Shown here: positions 26,101 through 39,289 of the stretch, piece after piece | How positions within the stretch are numbered: position 1 is the first letter of the stretch | Layout: each line of letters begins with the position of its first letter | Origin: Holacanthus passer | Lineage: Eukaryota > Chordata > Actinopteri > Pomacanthidae | DNA: 64,000 nt | Direction: 5' to 3' | Assembly: GCA_025331565.1 (NCBI GenBank) | Contig: JAFREQ010000063.1 | Coordinates: 2,660,501-2,724,500, forward strand | Program-made: the position numbers and the translations under genes | The notes under the pieces: model-generated | Told to the model about the DNA's origin: nothing | Database searches by the model: none | Seen by the model: the letters and a program-made list of their open reading frames with translations, nothing else

Positions 26101-26188
26101 CAGCCCATGGAGGGAGTGATCTGGCCGACGCCGCCTGGAGGGAGGGAGTAGTACCCTGAGAGGTCCTGGGACTGGTGCCTGTGAACGC
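26101..26188 (-). CDS. tcf7: tcf7 exon: proline/glycine-rich linker
   Basis: Acceptor tgtcctccag; reads (G)VHRHQSQDLSGYYSLPPGG then VGQITPSMGW. It aligns with the human TCF7 segment that I recall as VHRPLQTPDLSGFYSL and with the LEF1 segment FYPLSPGGVGQITP. An 88-nt exon, entering in phase 1 and leaving two bases into the Trp codon. The donor gtgagtctctct is followed at once by a CA repeat of about 48 nt, a possible hnRNP L-type splicing control element. Confidence 0.94.
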
Positions 26189-26435
26189 CTGGAGGACACA
26201 CACAGTCGTGTTTCATTACATTACATTGACTTCCATTCATTTCCTGGAGACTTACCCTAACCATAACCACTACTTGCCCTAACTTAACTTAACCTTAAAC
26301 CAAGTCTTCACCCTGAAATTTAAGGATCTACATTATGGACACACACACACACACATCAGTGTAATCACTCCTTTCTGATGTTCATTTTGTCACTAAAGAC
26401 ACTTAATAAATGTTTCAATGTCTTTTTGTCTTTTG

Positions 26436-26469
<34 letters not shown>

Positions 26470-27116
26470 GTGAGGTCCACGGCCCCTGGACAAAGCTGTG
26501 GGCCCGATGGTCTATTAGCGCTATTATCAGTCTGGGAACCTGGTATTAAACACAAAGATGCCCTGAACACAGGTCACACACTCCTGCTCCCATCCTGTCA
26601 CAGTGTGCGTCTCAGGGTGTGTGCTAGTGTGACATGTGAGTTTGTGCGTGTGTGAGTGTGTGTGGGACCCTCCACTGGGAGCTGCTGTCGCCAGTTGGTT
26701 TCACTGGTTTATTCTACACAAGTTACTGGCTGTGGTAGAAGTTCCCACATTTGAAAAACACACACAGACACGGGTAGACACACACCCAAACATGCACACA
26801 AACAAACCATCTCACATAGTCCGTCTCTACTTTTAGCAAAAATGTTTTCCAACAAAAGAAACACAGACAGCTCGACTCTCTGCCCTCACACAGTAAATAT
26901 CCAGCCTCTCTCTGTCTCCCTCTTTGTGCCCTTCAAAGGAAGTCATTTGTCAACAGGCAGCACCTAGCACTTAGCGCGGCCCGGCTGCTAACCTGTGTTT
27001 GCAGCAGAGGAATGCTCTAGATGACTGTAATTTGGCCGCGGCTCCGGGCCTGTTTCAGGACCCCGAGCCACTATAAATCTGGACGACAGGAATGTGACTG
27101 AGTCAGTCGACCTGTC

Positions 27117-27440
27117 TCACCACTCCGATCCTTCCTCCCCTCCCTCCGTCTGTCCCGCCACGCCCTTCCTCCCTCGTCCTCTCTTACGGCCCTCCACCCT
27201 TCCACCGTCCGGACCCTCTTACTCCTCGTTTTCGTCCTCCTTCTCACCTCTCTTTTACCTTTTACCTCCCTTTTCCCTCCTTCCCAGGCTTCCCTCCTTC
27301 ATTACACCTCTTTTCCTCCCCTCTCCCATCATTCCCTTTGTCCATTCCCAGAATTTATCGACCCCCCTCCTTCACTTTTACGGCCTCTCTCAGATTCATT
27401 CTCACCTCCTCCTCTGCCTCCCCTGGTCTATTTCTCCCTC
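27117..27440 (+). repeat. Long C/T-rich (polypyrimidine) tract
   Basis: About 320 nt dominated by C and T (for example ccttcctcccctccctccg), purine-rich on the tcf7 sense strand. It creates a long Ser/Pro/Leu-rich open frame that is a compositional artefact. Confidence 0.8.
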
Positions 27441-30400
27441 TATGACAAATACATGTAAACAAGATGAAGAAGATCCAATGCTGTCCTTTCAACAAAACTA
27501 TTCTCTCATTAGTCACATGTATCTATTTAGCCTTTACTGCATGCATTCACTATTTTAATAATGCAGCTTGTGTGAACAAATAAACTTGATGCAGCTCTTC
27601 CGTCTGCAGAAAAATCACAAGTTGAAGCTTAGAAAATTCAATTTTGAAATGAAATCCCCACTGACGCAGCAGGATAATTAAGCACAGCAATGGTCCAATC
27701 AGATATTATAAATGACTTACACAGTAGATATAGATATAATAGATATACTATAGATAAGAGCTATGAGAATACTGAAGGAGGGAGAAGGGACTTTCGACTC
27801 TCTGATCCCTGCTGCTGCATCTTCCCATCACAGGTCTGCACGTGTCCATGGAGGAGGTTTCTCAGCAGCTTGTGTCAAAGTCAGACGCACAAACAAGGTT
27901 CAACATATAGAGGTCGTTATCAGGGTAAATTCCACGTATTGTTAACACAGGGTTTTCCCTCAGGCTGTGTTCAGACTGACAACAGGACTGCTCTGTTTAT
28001 TTCCATGAGAGTGTGTGTTGGTGCAGCGGGGGCGCTAAAGCAAGCAAACATGCACAAAAAACAACAAACTTTGGTTGCTACGTCATTTAAATGCATTGCT
28101 CCGGCCAATCTACCAGCGACTAGAGCTGTGAAGTGCAAAAAAACATTTATTTTTCCCAGAGACAAAATTCTGTGAATCACAGTCGGAGCACCTCTGCGGC
28201 TTGCACGGACATGAAACTCATCAGGTTTCATGTCATCAAATCATCAAAAGATTAACAACCGCTTTAGAAAATATCTGGTACTTTGATACAAAGTCAAAAG
28301 GTACAAACCTGTGTTCATAAAACCTTCAAAGTATAAATTAAATAGGACTCCCAAGGTGCATTTCAGCAAGAAACATTCAATTAAGAAGCTTAAAATTCTT
28401 GTACGCGCACCACTGATGGCAGCAGGTTGAAAACACAAATCAAGTCAAATTTGAAGAACAAAGAGTTTTGAAATCTCTCCTGCTCTGATCACTTTTACAG
28501 TTTAACTTGCAAGCATTCAAACAGATATATGATTTGCTGCCATGATAACTTGAAGTAATTCTGCCTCAACCAGAAAGTATAAACAGCAGCGCAGCATCTT
28601 TGCATCTGGACTTTTCACAGGCACCTTGTTCCAACACACCAACATCGGCCATTTTGTTGTTTTGCCAGAGGGCGATCATCAGTCTGAACGTGCCCTGAGG
28701 CGAGTATAGATTTTTCTGTCCTTAATAAAAAAAGTGAACAGATTAATTTGATGAAATCTCTGATGAACTGATGAAACTCTTTAAAACAGATATTCACAGT
28801 TACTGATGAATAAAAGCACTATTAAATATTCTTTAATATTGAGGTGATGAACTTAACATCCTTTTCCAAATCAGCCCTCAAATGACTGCAACTAACATGA
28901 AAACTGGTCCTAAACACAATGCACACTAATTATATTTTGACTGTGACCCTAATCCGTCACATTTGAACACGATGGAAACCCAACTCTGGTTTCTGTAAGT
29001 CACGTTTTTGCTATCAGCCCTGTTTGTTGTTGGGAAACCTGAAGGGGAAAATTAGCAGCAGTAATGGGGCAGTTTTCTTTGGAATGCCCCTTTTAAAGCG
29101 GCCGTCTAATGACAACTACAGCAACTATCTCACGGTCTCCATGTCAGCGTCTCGGGAAACACTTAAAAGGGAAACTGAGTCAAACCGGCTCTGCGTGAGC
29201 TTGTGTGCATGTCGAACTGAGAGTGGAGGAGCTGAAAATAGTATTCCTGCACTGATAATGTGCTGTGGTGGTTATAACCACTGAGAGTGCAAGTGCTGCA
29301 GCATCTGAGCCTTTAAATGACTTGACAAGCAGCCTGTGTGGTGTACATAAAAGAGCCCAAGACCTGAAGCAACTTTGTAGTGTTTTGTTACAGTAAGGGC
29401 GGGAATGAGTGCTGACAAATTTTACTCTAAAAGTACATGGACAGTTGCTTTTCTTAAACCTGAACATCAAAAGTCACAGTAATAGTAAAAGTTCTTTTTT
29501 TCTTCTTACAGTGTAAAACTACAGATTATAAAAGTCATGTCTAATATGACTCTTGTTGTCCTATTATTCATCACATTTCATTTCCAATACACAGTTTCCC
29601 TTTTTCTCATGTTGTTTTTAAGCAGAGTGACTCACATTGTCGTCATCACTTCAAAAATGCAAAAGGAAACAGGGACATTTAGTCATTCAGACAACAAGTA
29701 TAGAACAGAGCATCATCTGCAGAGTACAGCTTTTTTCTGAAATAACTAAAAGGCAACAAATTACTTTAGAGGACAGTTAGTTTAATGTGTTTGTAATTGC
29801 AAGAGCTATGGTCTTAAGCAATGTAAAGCTTTGAAATAAAACTGAAACTTTACATTTTAAACTACACTCACAAAAGTAGAAATAAAAGAAAAGAGAAGAA
29901 ACTTATTTACTGCTGCCATTATTCTATAACTAATCCCATGAAACCAAAGAAATCAGCGATGGCTTTATTGGCCTCTTGATGCATCAAGCCCTTTGATTCC
30001 TACTTAAAATGTCTCATAAACATAAAGCTAAATAAAAGAACTAATTTCCTAAAGCAGCTGGTTATTGTTTTTAGCAAACATAACTCAAACAGGAATAAAA
30101 AGTATAAAGAAAAAGAATATCTTGTGTGTATTTTTACAGCAGGACTGTGTGTGTGTGTTTTTCATGGTAAAGGAAATTGTCACCCGGTGCAACAGTGCAG
30201 CTCATTGAATAGTTTTTGGACAAGAATGGAGCTCTGTGGCACTCAGGAATTTGATGTTGGTTTTGCTCTTTTCACGGAGTAAGAAAGTTGTAGAAGAGGT
30301 TGTGCTCAGGTGACTGAAGCGTGCAGTTTGCAACCAGTTACTTCACACTTCTTCTGCAACACATATACAGTAATACCTGAAGACCATACCAGACCATACA

Positions 30401-32620
30401 GTAAGTGTTAATCAGTGCTAATCTTGCACTCAATGTGTGACAGTGAGCAGACATGTTTCATTTCTGCTTTTTTTTCTGTATTTTACGCTCCGTTGTCCGA
30501 GCAGTCATATCTGAGAAACAGTCAAAGCAAGGTGATGGTGTTGGATCGACTGCAATAAACTACTTTTGAATCGCATGTTAAATGTGGTGTTATGGTTGAC
30601 TGAAGAAACGACTGAACTGACTGGACTGACCAGCTGGGTCGCGCAATGTCAAACGCTACTGCCTTATGGAGCCTTAGATTATTGATAACTACAATTATCT
30701 TAATTTAATTAAACTAAAAAAATTAAACCTCGTTTGGCAAAAATAAGATAAATTATTTAAATGTAAAAATACATCCGACAGTGTTTGGTCAACATAAACA
30801 AAAACATTTTGGCGAGACAAGAATGAAAATGATGAAATTATAAAAAGTAAAAAATGTAAAATTGAACTCTCAAATACCTACATGTATGACACACTATTTT
30901 ATCATCCAGATGAATTTTCTTTTTTTAATTAACATCTCTATTCCACTTTTTCTGCTCACCTGCTCTGTTGTCAGATATAACAGTGATATCAGAGTGAGCT
31001 TTTACTTGGCTGTGATCAAACTAACGTGCTCACATTAGGAGTATAAACAGACACAGGATCACTACTTTCCACAGAAACTGGCATCCTTGCATCCAAGTCA
31101 CTGTAAGTCTCTTATTTTAAGACTCCTGCAGTATCGTGGGGTGATGATGTAAAGCTTAGGTGTGACGGAGTCTGTAGCTCCCCTGTCATGTTTGGAAACT
31201 GCAGCTAAATTTAGAGCTGGGATTAGGAAAATCCTTATTTTACCAAAGTTTCTGCAAATATATTCTCACTTGGCTGCATTATCATGTTCTGATGCCTCGA
31301 AAAGGTGAAACTCATCTACCACAGATTCATACTTCAGCAATCAATTTTAAGTGAAAGAATATATGTTGTATTTTTTTTTGTATGGACAAATTGTGTGGTT
31401 TATAAAGCTGAAACACAACTAAAGATCCTCCAGTAACTTTTTAAGGAAGCAGTGAAGATACACAGTGAGTTCTGATGGAAAAAAGACAGGAAGTAAACTG
31501 TGCAGAGAGAACTGAGCGAGAGCTGTGAGGCACAACAGAGGAGGTTAAACAAAGATGATGCCTCTGAATGAAGGGTAACAGGAGGCAAATGATGAACCTT
31601 TGTACTGACTGAAAAATTGTAATCTCATCTCTGATTTTACTGCAACCTTTAATTGTAAGTGATGTATGGATGGTATAATTAAAGGGCTGGAGAGTGAGAG
31701 AAAGACACTGGCAGAGCACAGAAATTACAAGAGATAAATGATTATAAGATATATATATATATATATGAAGGTGAACCCCCAGGAAACGTATAACTATAAT
31801 TTCAAAAGAGTATGTAGTAAAAAAGATTTATATTTTTGTACCAGTGCAAATGTTAGCAAGGGGAGAAGTCTTATATGATGAAATGTTTTATTGTCATGTG
31901 TCTGTAATGTCAATAAAACTATTTTGAAACTTTAGAATCTGTGACTTTCACCAACCGTGTCCATCATTTTGTTTTTTGAATTCAGCAAGTCTGGAGATCT
32001 AACTCTAACTATGAATGTCTGCAGCTATATTAACATGTACCTATAAGAATTGTATCTGAATTATGAGATAAATGGGACAAACATCAGCTTTCCAGTTATA
32101 CAACACAGCGAACACCTAAAACATCTTTAAACCTATCACCGCTGCTTGTTTTTTCATGTATGTTCAGTTCTCCCGCTGCAGAGATGCAACACTCTGGAGT
32201 CGATATCTCAAGCGAAAGAAAAGCTTCAGATCAGCTCCTCATACTTCAGCTTTAATCCTCTGATGTTGTCAACAGGTATAAAACTTTATTGATCAACGTC
32301 AAGCTCAGCGAACGGGAGAACAGTTTGAGGACAAAGGAGAAGAGGCCAAAAAAATGACATCAGTGATGAGGTAACCTCTACCTGTGACGAGCTGACGAAT
32401 GATATTAGGAGTGAGGTAAGGGTGTGTGTGTGTGTGTGCGTGTGTGTGCACTGCACGATGTTCCCGAGTGGAAAATGCAGTCAGAATTCAGGTGAGATGA
32501 TGTGAGAAAGGTTATGTGCAGCAGCCAGGTGTTAGCTGTGTGTGTGTGTATGGAAGGGGTTAGAAGCAGGTGGCTCAGTCTGTCATTAAGGGCTGAGTCA
32601 CGGTGCTAGTGTCTCACACT

Positions 32621-32642
32621 CACACACACACACACACTCACA

Positions 32643-32677
<35 letters not shown>
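32621..32677 (+). repeat. (CA)n microsatellite with CACT interruptions
   Basis: Imperfect CA array in the large tcf7 intron, interrupted by cactcacactca near 32636-32645. Confidence 0.95.
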
Positions 32678-32680
<3 letters not shown>

Positions 32681-33479
32681 ACCAGACAAGGAGAGTGTTT
32701 TTGCAGGATAAAGGGGATTTCCAGTTGGAGCAGGCAGAAGAAGAAGATTGCCTGACTCCAATATCTAATCAGCGCCCGGAAAAGACTTTTGTTCAGCTCT
32801 TGTTTCTGATTTTTGCTCCTTATGCTCTCAACCTTTTTTTCTACTCCTCTTTTCTCTGAAAAAAGTACTCACTTTTGTCATCATCATCACTGTTGAAGCC
32901 CTTCAATTATCTCGTTCAGACTTCAGCTTTCGAGGAAAACATTAGAGGACCTATGAACTTCACTTCACCATATCAGGGAGCGATTTAAATGATGCTGGTT
33001 TCTCTCTTCCCTTTTTACTATTTGTCACTGGCACCTTTTGTTGTATTCAATATCTTGTGTTTAAATGGAATCATCATTACCAGTATTATATCATCAGTGG
33101 TAACATTGTTTTGAACATCATGTTAACTGAGGAACAGCTTTTGACGGCACCAATAAATAACACTGATAAGTATGAGTTAGGAGATGTGTGTTTGATGCAA
33201 ATCTAATAATAAATGCTCACTAAAACTCACGGCAAAGCTCTTGGAGTGTCCAAACTAAAAAGCTGTGTAAAGAGAATAAACTGTTTCAGGATTCAACCAT
33301 CACATGCACCAACAAAGGTTTTCCTCTTCAAGGTTCACCCCCTCATCGTGCAATAGTGTCTCTTTCCTTGAACTCAACATGCACCAAAGATCTCCACAGT
33401 TAAAAGAAAATTACAATACATGAATAACTGACCTCATTTGAACTTTGAAGTGTATTGTGAATAGTTTTATAGAAGTTGT

Positions 33480-33645
33480 AGTAAATGGCCTCTTATCCAT
33501 TCATTAACGCACGCACAAGACTCTGTGGGCAAATTTGTCCATCAGTGTCTTGCTCAAGGACACATTCAGACAAGTGAGGCCGGGGATTGAACCACCAACC
33601 TTCAGATTAATGGAGCTCCCTCTCCTGAGCCTCAACCACCTGTAA
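33480..33645 (-). mobile_element. tRNA-derived SINE-like fragment
   Basis: On the minus strand, gaggctcaggagagggagc resembles a polymerase III A box and ggttcaatccc (33593-33583) a B box. They are followed by tgtccttgagcaagacac, a segment common in fish repeats that also occurs at about 50434-50451. The ends and family are unclear; a degenerate SINE or SINE-derived piece is most likely. Confidence 0.5.
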
Positions 33646-35023
33646 AAGCACCACCAGTTCTCTTTGCTCAAATTGCCTGAAACTTAATCATTCTGCTGCA
33701 ATCAACATGTTTCTGTTGCCTACATTATCCATAACGCCAACAGATCAGTCTGGCACTCGGGTGTGTTCGGCCGATGTAGCCTTGAGCCTCTAGCCTCAAG
33801 CAGAGATGAGGAGCAGGACCACAGAGGTCTGCTAAGTTCACTGCTTTCTAAACCCAAACCCCGAGATTTTAAAAAAATTATTTTCAAACTTGTAGTCTTC
33901 AGACCCGACCAACCAATTTATCGGATTTTGTTCAGCTCCCTCTGGAACCTTTTTCAAATACGCAGCAGTGCTCCCCAAGATCTGAAAACAGGCTTTGATG
34001 TGTAAAATCAGTAGAGCTCCTTTTTAATACATGTATGGTGGTTGGTCTTCTGGGGATGATGAATGTGCTCTACAGAGTCAATGGCAGTCTGACTCTTAGA
34101 TTTAGTTTGACCTGATGGTGACAATGATTTCATCCTCGTTGCCACAGGATCATGAATACTTTCATTATATTTAACAGTAACGTGATCAGTAGTTCAGATA
34201 TATAGCGAGACACACAGAGAGACGGATTCACTGTCACCCTCTTAGCAACGGCTGAAAAATCCTACAGTGTTTAAATGTCAGGGTGTGTTTGTTTGTGACT
34301 TTCAAACAGAGTACAGTGTGTGTTTGTATGTACAGCGCTTGCTAAGGAGAACCTTGTGTGTGCTGCAGCGATGGCTTGCGCGATTGTCACTCTAATTGTT
34401 TCCATCTTTTGTGTGTGTGTGTGTGTGTGTTGTATGTGTGGCTGGCGGTGCCTTCAGAGGACCAGGCCACTTCAGAGCAGCCATGGAACCGCCACAGGCT
34501 GACGGAACCGGTACTGCCACTTCACACACTGTGTGCGTGCCTGAGTGTGTGCGTGTGTGTGTGTCCATGTGTGCGGAGAGAGGACAAACATGACAAACAT
34601 GAGTGTAATTCATGTGTGTGCATGAAAGAGGGAACGAGAAATGGAGAGGAAGAGAGAAAACAAGAATATGAATATATTTGTTATATTACATTGCTTGTGT
34701 GATTCTGGAAAAATGAGACAACGTTTGTGTGTGTGTGTGTTCTGCATGTGTGTGGATGTGATGAATGATGTGTCGACAGCACAAATAGATCGCAGTGTGT
34801 ATGTGGATGATTTCAGCAACAATTCAGCAGCTGTCTGGAGAATGTCTGTGTTTATTCGTGTGTGTATATGTGCGTCTGTGAGACAGAGACCTTTTAAATG
34901 TGTGTAATTCAGTATTTCCACAAGAATTCAACATCAGCAATGACGTCTATGTCTACAGTATGTGTGTGTATATGTGTGTCTTTTTTTTTGCGTGTGTGTG
35001 CAGGTATATCTGTGTGTGCTCAC

Positions 35024-35150
35024 CTGTCTTCTGGCTCATGTCTGTGGGCAGGTGTGGAGGACTCGGGCTGAAGTGCTCGTTGCTGTACGGCAGGAGGGAC
35101 GTCAGCGGGTGCATCCCGTGAGACTGCTGAACCACCGACACTTTGTTGGA
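35024..35150 (-). CDS. tcf7: tcf7 exon: linker with Groucho-binding segment
   Basis: After acceptor tcctcaacag the exon reads SNKVSVVQQSHGMHPLTSLL then PYSNEHFSPSPPHLPT and DMSQKTG. This is the conserved TCF/LEF segment (SNKV..VQ..H..HPLT..YSNEHFSP) in the region that binds Groucho/TLE co-repressors. It starts in phase 0 and ends with one base of the next Gly codon. The donor gtgagc is followed by CA-rich sequence. This is the most 5' tcf7 exon I can recognise, so at least one N-terminal exon must lie at higher coordinates or beyond 64000. Confidence 0.93.
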
Positions 35151-36089
35151 CTGTTGAGGAGACAAAACGATGCAAAATTAATTTAGACGATAATGATATT
35201 ACCATTTCCAACATTTTTCCCAGCGACTGGTTGAGATACGGGGCTGAGGGGGTTCTTGCTTGAGGGACTCAGGCCGGTTTCAAAAAAGTCTTCAGCTCAA
35301 CCAAATTACGCGAAACAGTTATTTTAAGGCCAACACACTCAAAATGTAGCAGCTTTCTCTGCACCTTCCTTTTCTTTTTCTACACCCACTCATTACAATC
35401 AAGTATTGCAGTGTGAACTTGCAAGTGCAGCAACTACCATAAAGAAACAGGGGGTCAAATTTGAACCAGGAAGCTCCTCTTCATGATGTAAAATTTACAG
35501 CTTGGGCAATAATTTCTCCTACAGAATGACTCATTTTTCATATCTTAGCAATTGAAATGTTGAGTGAAATGTTAATAAATAAAAAATGGTTAAAATGATG
35601 AAAATAAGATGCTAAAATAATCCAGGATGCAAGACATGATCAATGAAATAAACTTTAATGAAATACATATCCCTTCAGATTTTTTGCTGATTCATTTGTA
35701 ATGATGCCAAAAACTGCTGAACACGATTTAAAGAACATCGCAGTGATGCATGTGCTGCTTTCTTTCGTTTGCTTGAAGAATACACAAATACAAAAATGAT
35801 TTAGAAACATCTCGATTCTATCTCGTTTCTTCCCTTAATTGAATCGCTGAGGTTTTCAAGATGTGAGATCAACACAGGCGCAAAACGATGCCAATGTCGT
35901 TCACTCAGAATATTTTCTGCACTTATCTACAGTTGTGGGGACGCTCGCGCTTGCTCTAAATCCAACTGAGCGCACACACACGTGCACGAGAATGAAAGAT
36001 AGAAAGGAAGAAAGCTGGACGTTTTAAACATGGTTTGGAACAAACAGATGGGCTGTTCTTTGCTCCCATTGGTTTGCAGTGGAGCAGGG

Positions 36090-36133
36090 GGAGGAGGAGG
36101 AGGAGGAGGAGGAGGAGGAGGAGGAGGAGGAGG
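36090..36133 (+). repeat. (GGA)n trinucleotide repeat
   Basis: About 15 GGA/GAG units in a row, purine-only on the plus strand. Confidence 0.95.
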
Positions 36134-36360
36134 CCCATTTGATCGATAAGCCTTTGATGATCAAGTGAGGCTGCGTGCGAGCTTGTTTGCTTTCATGTTT
36201 CTGTTTACAAATGGCTTTCAATAACTTACGTGAAATCCAGTTATTGCTAATGCTCACAGCATGCTGGCTGACATACGATATGTCACAGTGGTTTGCAATG
36301 TTGGAAGCAGCTAAGCAGGCGGCCTGGGACAGAGTTACACTGCATATGCTTGAGCCAGGC

Positions 36361-36363
<3 letters not shown>

Positions 36364-36404
<41 letters not shown>
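36364..36404 (+). repeat. (GT)n microsatellite
   Basis: About 20 uninterrupted units. A second (GT)n array lies at 36648-36680. Confidence 0.95.
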
Positions 36405-36405
<1 letters not shown>

Positions 36406-36645
36406 TGTGGACTGGGCACTGTAATTGTTTCTGTGGGAGGCGAGTATAAATATGCCTCTTTCTGTGCGAGTGTGAATGTGTGTTTGTGAGTGGGTGGATG
36501 TGTATAGACAGATTTTTTTTTTTTTGCGTGTGTGTGTGTCTCCAAGCTGTATTAAGTCTTTGAAAGCTGATTTTCTTGTATAAGAATCTTTCTGAGAAAA
36601 GTTTTTAAGTAAGTTATTTTATTTTGTACACTGAGAAGGACAAGC

Positions 36646-36682
<37 letters not shown>

Positions 36683-38480
36683 ACCATTTGCATGAGTGTG
36701 TGTGTGTGTGTGAAGTGTGTAACATCAGCACTACAGAGGGGCAGATCGGGAGCTACTTGCTGGGCCTCCTGCTGAGTTACAAAGTGAATACCTTATCACT
36801 TAAAGTCAGAGCTTCCACACGCTGCACTCCACATTAACACACATGCACGCACACACAGACACACACACTTTCAACAGCTCCTTTCCTATCCATCAACATC
36901 TTCAACTCTCTCTCGCTGGCCAAACACACACACATTCACATACACACAAGCGCACTCTCATGTGTATGCTACACGACCGCTAAGATCAAACTGCTAAACC
37001 GCTTTTAATGTTGAGACACATGAAAACAAAACGCACTGCCTCTGCACCGGAGAGCTGAGGGGTGGGAGGTTTGGAGGGCGGAGGAGGAGTTGCAAGGGGA
37101 GGAGGTCACGCGGGAGCAGGGTGGAGGTGGTGGTGAGGTTTAGATAAGGTGGTCTGCATTCATGATGACCTGAAGAAGCACTCAGAGGTGGAAGAGGAGC
37201 CCTGTGGGCTAAGGTATCTGCAAAGGTTTTGACAGAGCGGCTCGTTGGCCACCTCACAGGATGAGAGCAAAGACGTGATGGCAACACCGACCAATGCTGA
37301 GTAAGGTTTAAGGTCATGACGATAAGACGACAGACCTTGTTACTCTGTTACTGTTACTGTCTGTGTTCTTGCATCCTCACAAACTCATGTCTTGCCCTAC
37401 TGCTGCGTTCAAGTCATGTAGGATTAGGTTTGGTACCAAACTCTTAAGGATACTTTTAAGGATACTGAGTTACACAGTTAGAAAACCAATTAATGTCTTC
37501 TGTACTTGAGAAAGCATCTGGGTGAGAGAGTAACTCAGACTACAGAGGTACAGAGGTAATTAGGCAACTCTGACATGATGCTTGTTTAATCTGATACTCA
37601 AAAATAAAAATCTCTCATTTTCACTGAATTCAGAATATGTCAGGCCGGATTACAGAAATGTGTTTCAAATGATTCACAGCATGTCCAGGGTTTTGAATTT
37701 GATGTGAATGTGCAGGCATAAAATGTATGCCTTTATATCTGGAATCCTTTAAAAATATGTTTTATGTTAATTTTAGCAAGGTCTCACTTTCCCTCATTTA
37801 AGAGATCCTGTATTACTCAACACAAGTGTTAACATCTGCTGTGGTCTGTGTTGATCTCATCACTTTAACACCTAAAATGAAGCAAAAAGTCAAAAAGTCA
37901 CTTTCCTACCTACACTTCAAGGCCCCTGACTCAACAGACACATGTCAGCAGGGCCACATTTTATCAACAGTTTCCTTCCTGTCAGTCACTTAATGAGACA
38001 CATCTTTTGATGCTCTTTATCGCCACCTGATATAACACATATCAAAGGTTTTTCATTCATTTCTGCATGCATACAGAGTCACACATCTCTGTCCTGGGAA
38101 AAGGAAGTGATGCAATTTTACATTTTCAACAGTAGCACTGACATTTTGCAGGGAAAATCCCAAAACTGGGTAGTTAGCATCAGCAGTGAGTGCCATCAGA
38201 ATGCATGTGTGAGATGACCTTAAAACCTGACTGAGCCTGAGAATTAGAGTCAACAAATATCTAAATGAGCACATGCTACATAAAAAGACTCATTGTGCAC
38301 CGAGTGGGAAACCAACGAACCTGCAAACACCAGTGTTCAACGACACAAACACAGTCCAAATGTGAACAATACACACATACAGAATATACACAAGTGTGAA
38401 TTATTGCACACAAATCACACTCACCTACATGCATGCACACACACATATTCTGCTTCTCGACACATTCTGCACATGTGGAT

Positions 38481-38483
<3 letters not shown>

Positions 38484-38517
<34 letters not shown>
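38484..38517 (+). repeat. (CA)n microsatellite
   Basis: Seventeen uninterrupted units. Confidence 0.95.
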
Positions 38518-38518
<1 letters not shown>

Positions 38519-38969
38519 CTGTGCAGGGCTGCTCGAAGCCTTCAAAAGTAGCTGTGGCTCCGTTTCACGTGCTGAGGTTGATGTAGCCATTTTGCTGTAA
38601 CATTATAGCCGCAAAATCGTCCATTTATGTTTCCTCTCTTCCTCGGGGTAATTAGCCGGCCTTGAAGTGGCTTTAGCTGCGCCTTCCTTTTTTTACACAC
38701 ACTCGGGGAGGCTGACTGGGAGCACTCATTTAACCCATAATTATCAACCCCTCTGTATTTAAAAAAAATCCCCCCCTCCTCACCCCACCACACACATACA
38801 CTCACACAACTTACACATAATTACCTTAGCTAAGACAGACAAGTGTGTACATGCATGTGCGGGACACACACATTTGCAAAAGATCGAATAACACTTAGAG
38901 CATCTTTGAAACGGAAACACGCAGCTTGGTGAAAAAGAACAGAAGAGCTACACACACACATGTTCAGGT

Positions 38970-38970
<1 letters not shown>

Positions 38971-39020
<50 letters not shown>
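38971..39020 (+). repeat. (CA)n microsatellite
   Basis: Twenty-five uninterrupted units. Confidence 0.95.
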
Positions 39021-39027
<7 letters not shown>

Positions 39028-39289
39028 ATGCACGCCATGGAGGGAAAAGTTTACTCACCCTTTAATTTACAGGAGTAGAGTTACCCACCCTTGCAGGCCA
39101 ACATAAATCATCAAGGAATAAATTCATAGCACAAATCAATAGTAAATACAGGGTTTTTAACTGTGACCGATTGAACCTTGATTTATTTATTTCTTTAATA
39201 GGGAAAATGTGTGCTCTTTCAGAAAAGTTAGGACGGTCTGAACGGGTGAAAAGATATTTTCAGATGTTCACATGAAGGATCTGCTTCAC

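Larger units (their letters stand above)
26189..35023 (-). other. tcf7: tcf7 intron (8.8 kb)
   Basis: Intron between the SNKV and VHRH exons. It contains a C/T-rich tract at 27117-27440, (AC) arrays at 26437-26466 and 32621-32677, an AT dinucleotide run near 31750-31768, a tRNA-like SINE fragment near 33480-33645 and TG-rich stretches at 34400-34900. I found no additional exon. Confidence 0.7.
8075..35150 (-). other. tcf7: tcf7 gene, 3' portion (nine recognised exons)
   Basis: Exons at 35150-35024, 26188-26101, 21801-21757, 20019-19900, 19299-19140, 18141-18034, 14676-14628, 13524-13452 and 10342 onward all have AG/GT borders and matching phases. The product is a TCF/LEF factor: a linker with Groucho/TLE-binding segment, the HMG box that bends DNA at CTTTGAT sites, a basic tail and a C-clamp. 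VHRHQSQDLSGYYSL and IPHPAIVPPTGKQ match TCF7 better than LEF1, TCF7L1 or TCF7L2, and linkage to skp1 agrees. The N-terminal beta-catenin-binding exons were not found in the window. Confidence 0.93.

Noticed and set aside
27094..27558. 154-codon plus-strand open frame rich in Ser, Pro and Leu
   Set aside because: Product of the C/T-rich tract; no domain, no splice context, antisense within a tcf7 intron.
36994..37317. Minus-strand open frame with Pro/Leu/Thr-rich text upstream of the SNKV exon, tested as a tcf7 N-terminal exon
   Set aside because: None of the three frames matches the TCF N-terminal motifs; composition follows a C/T-rich strand.
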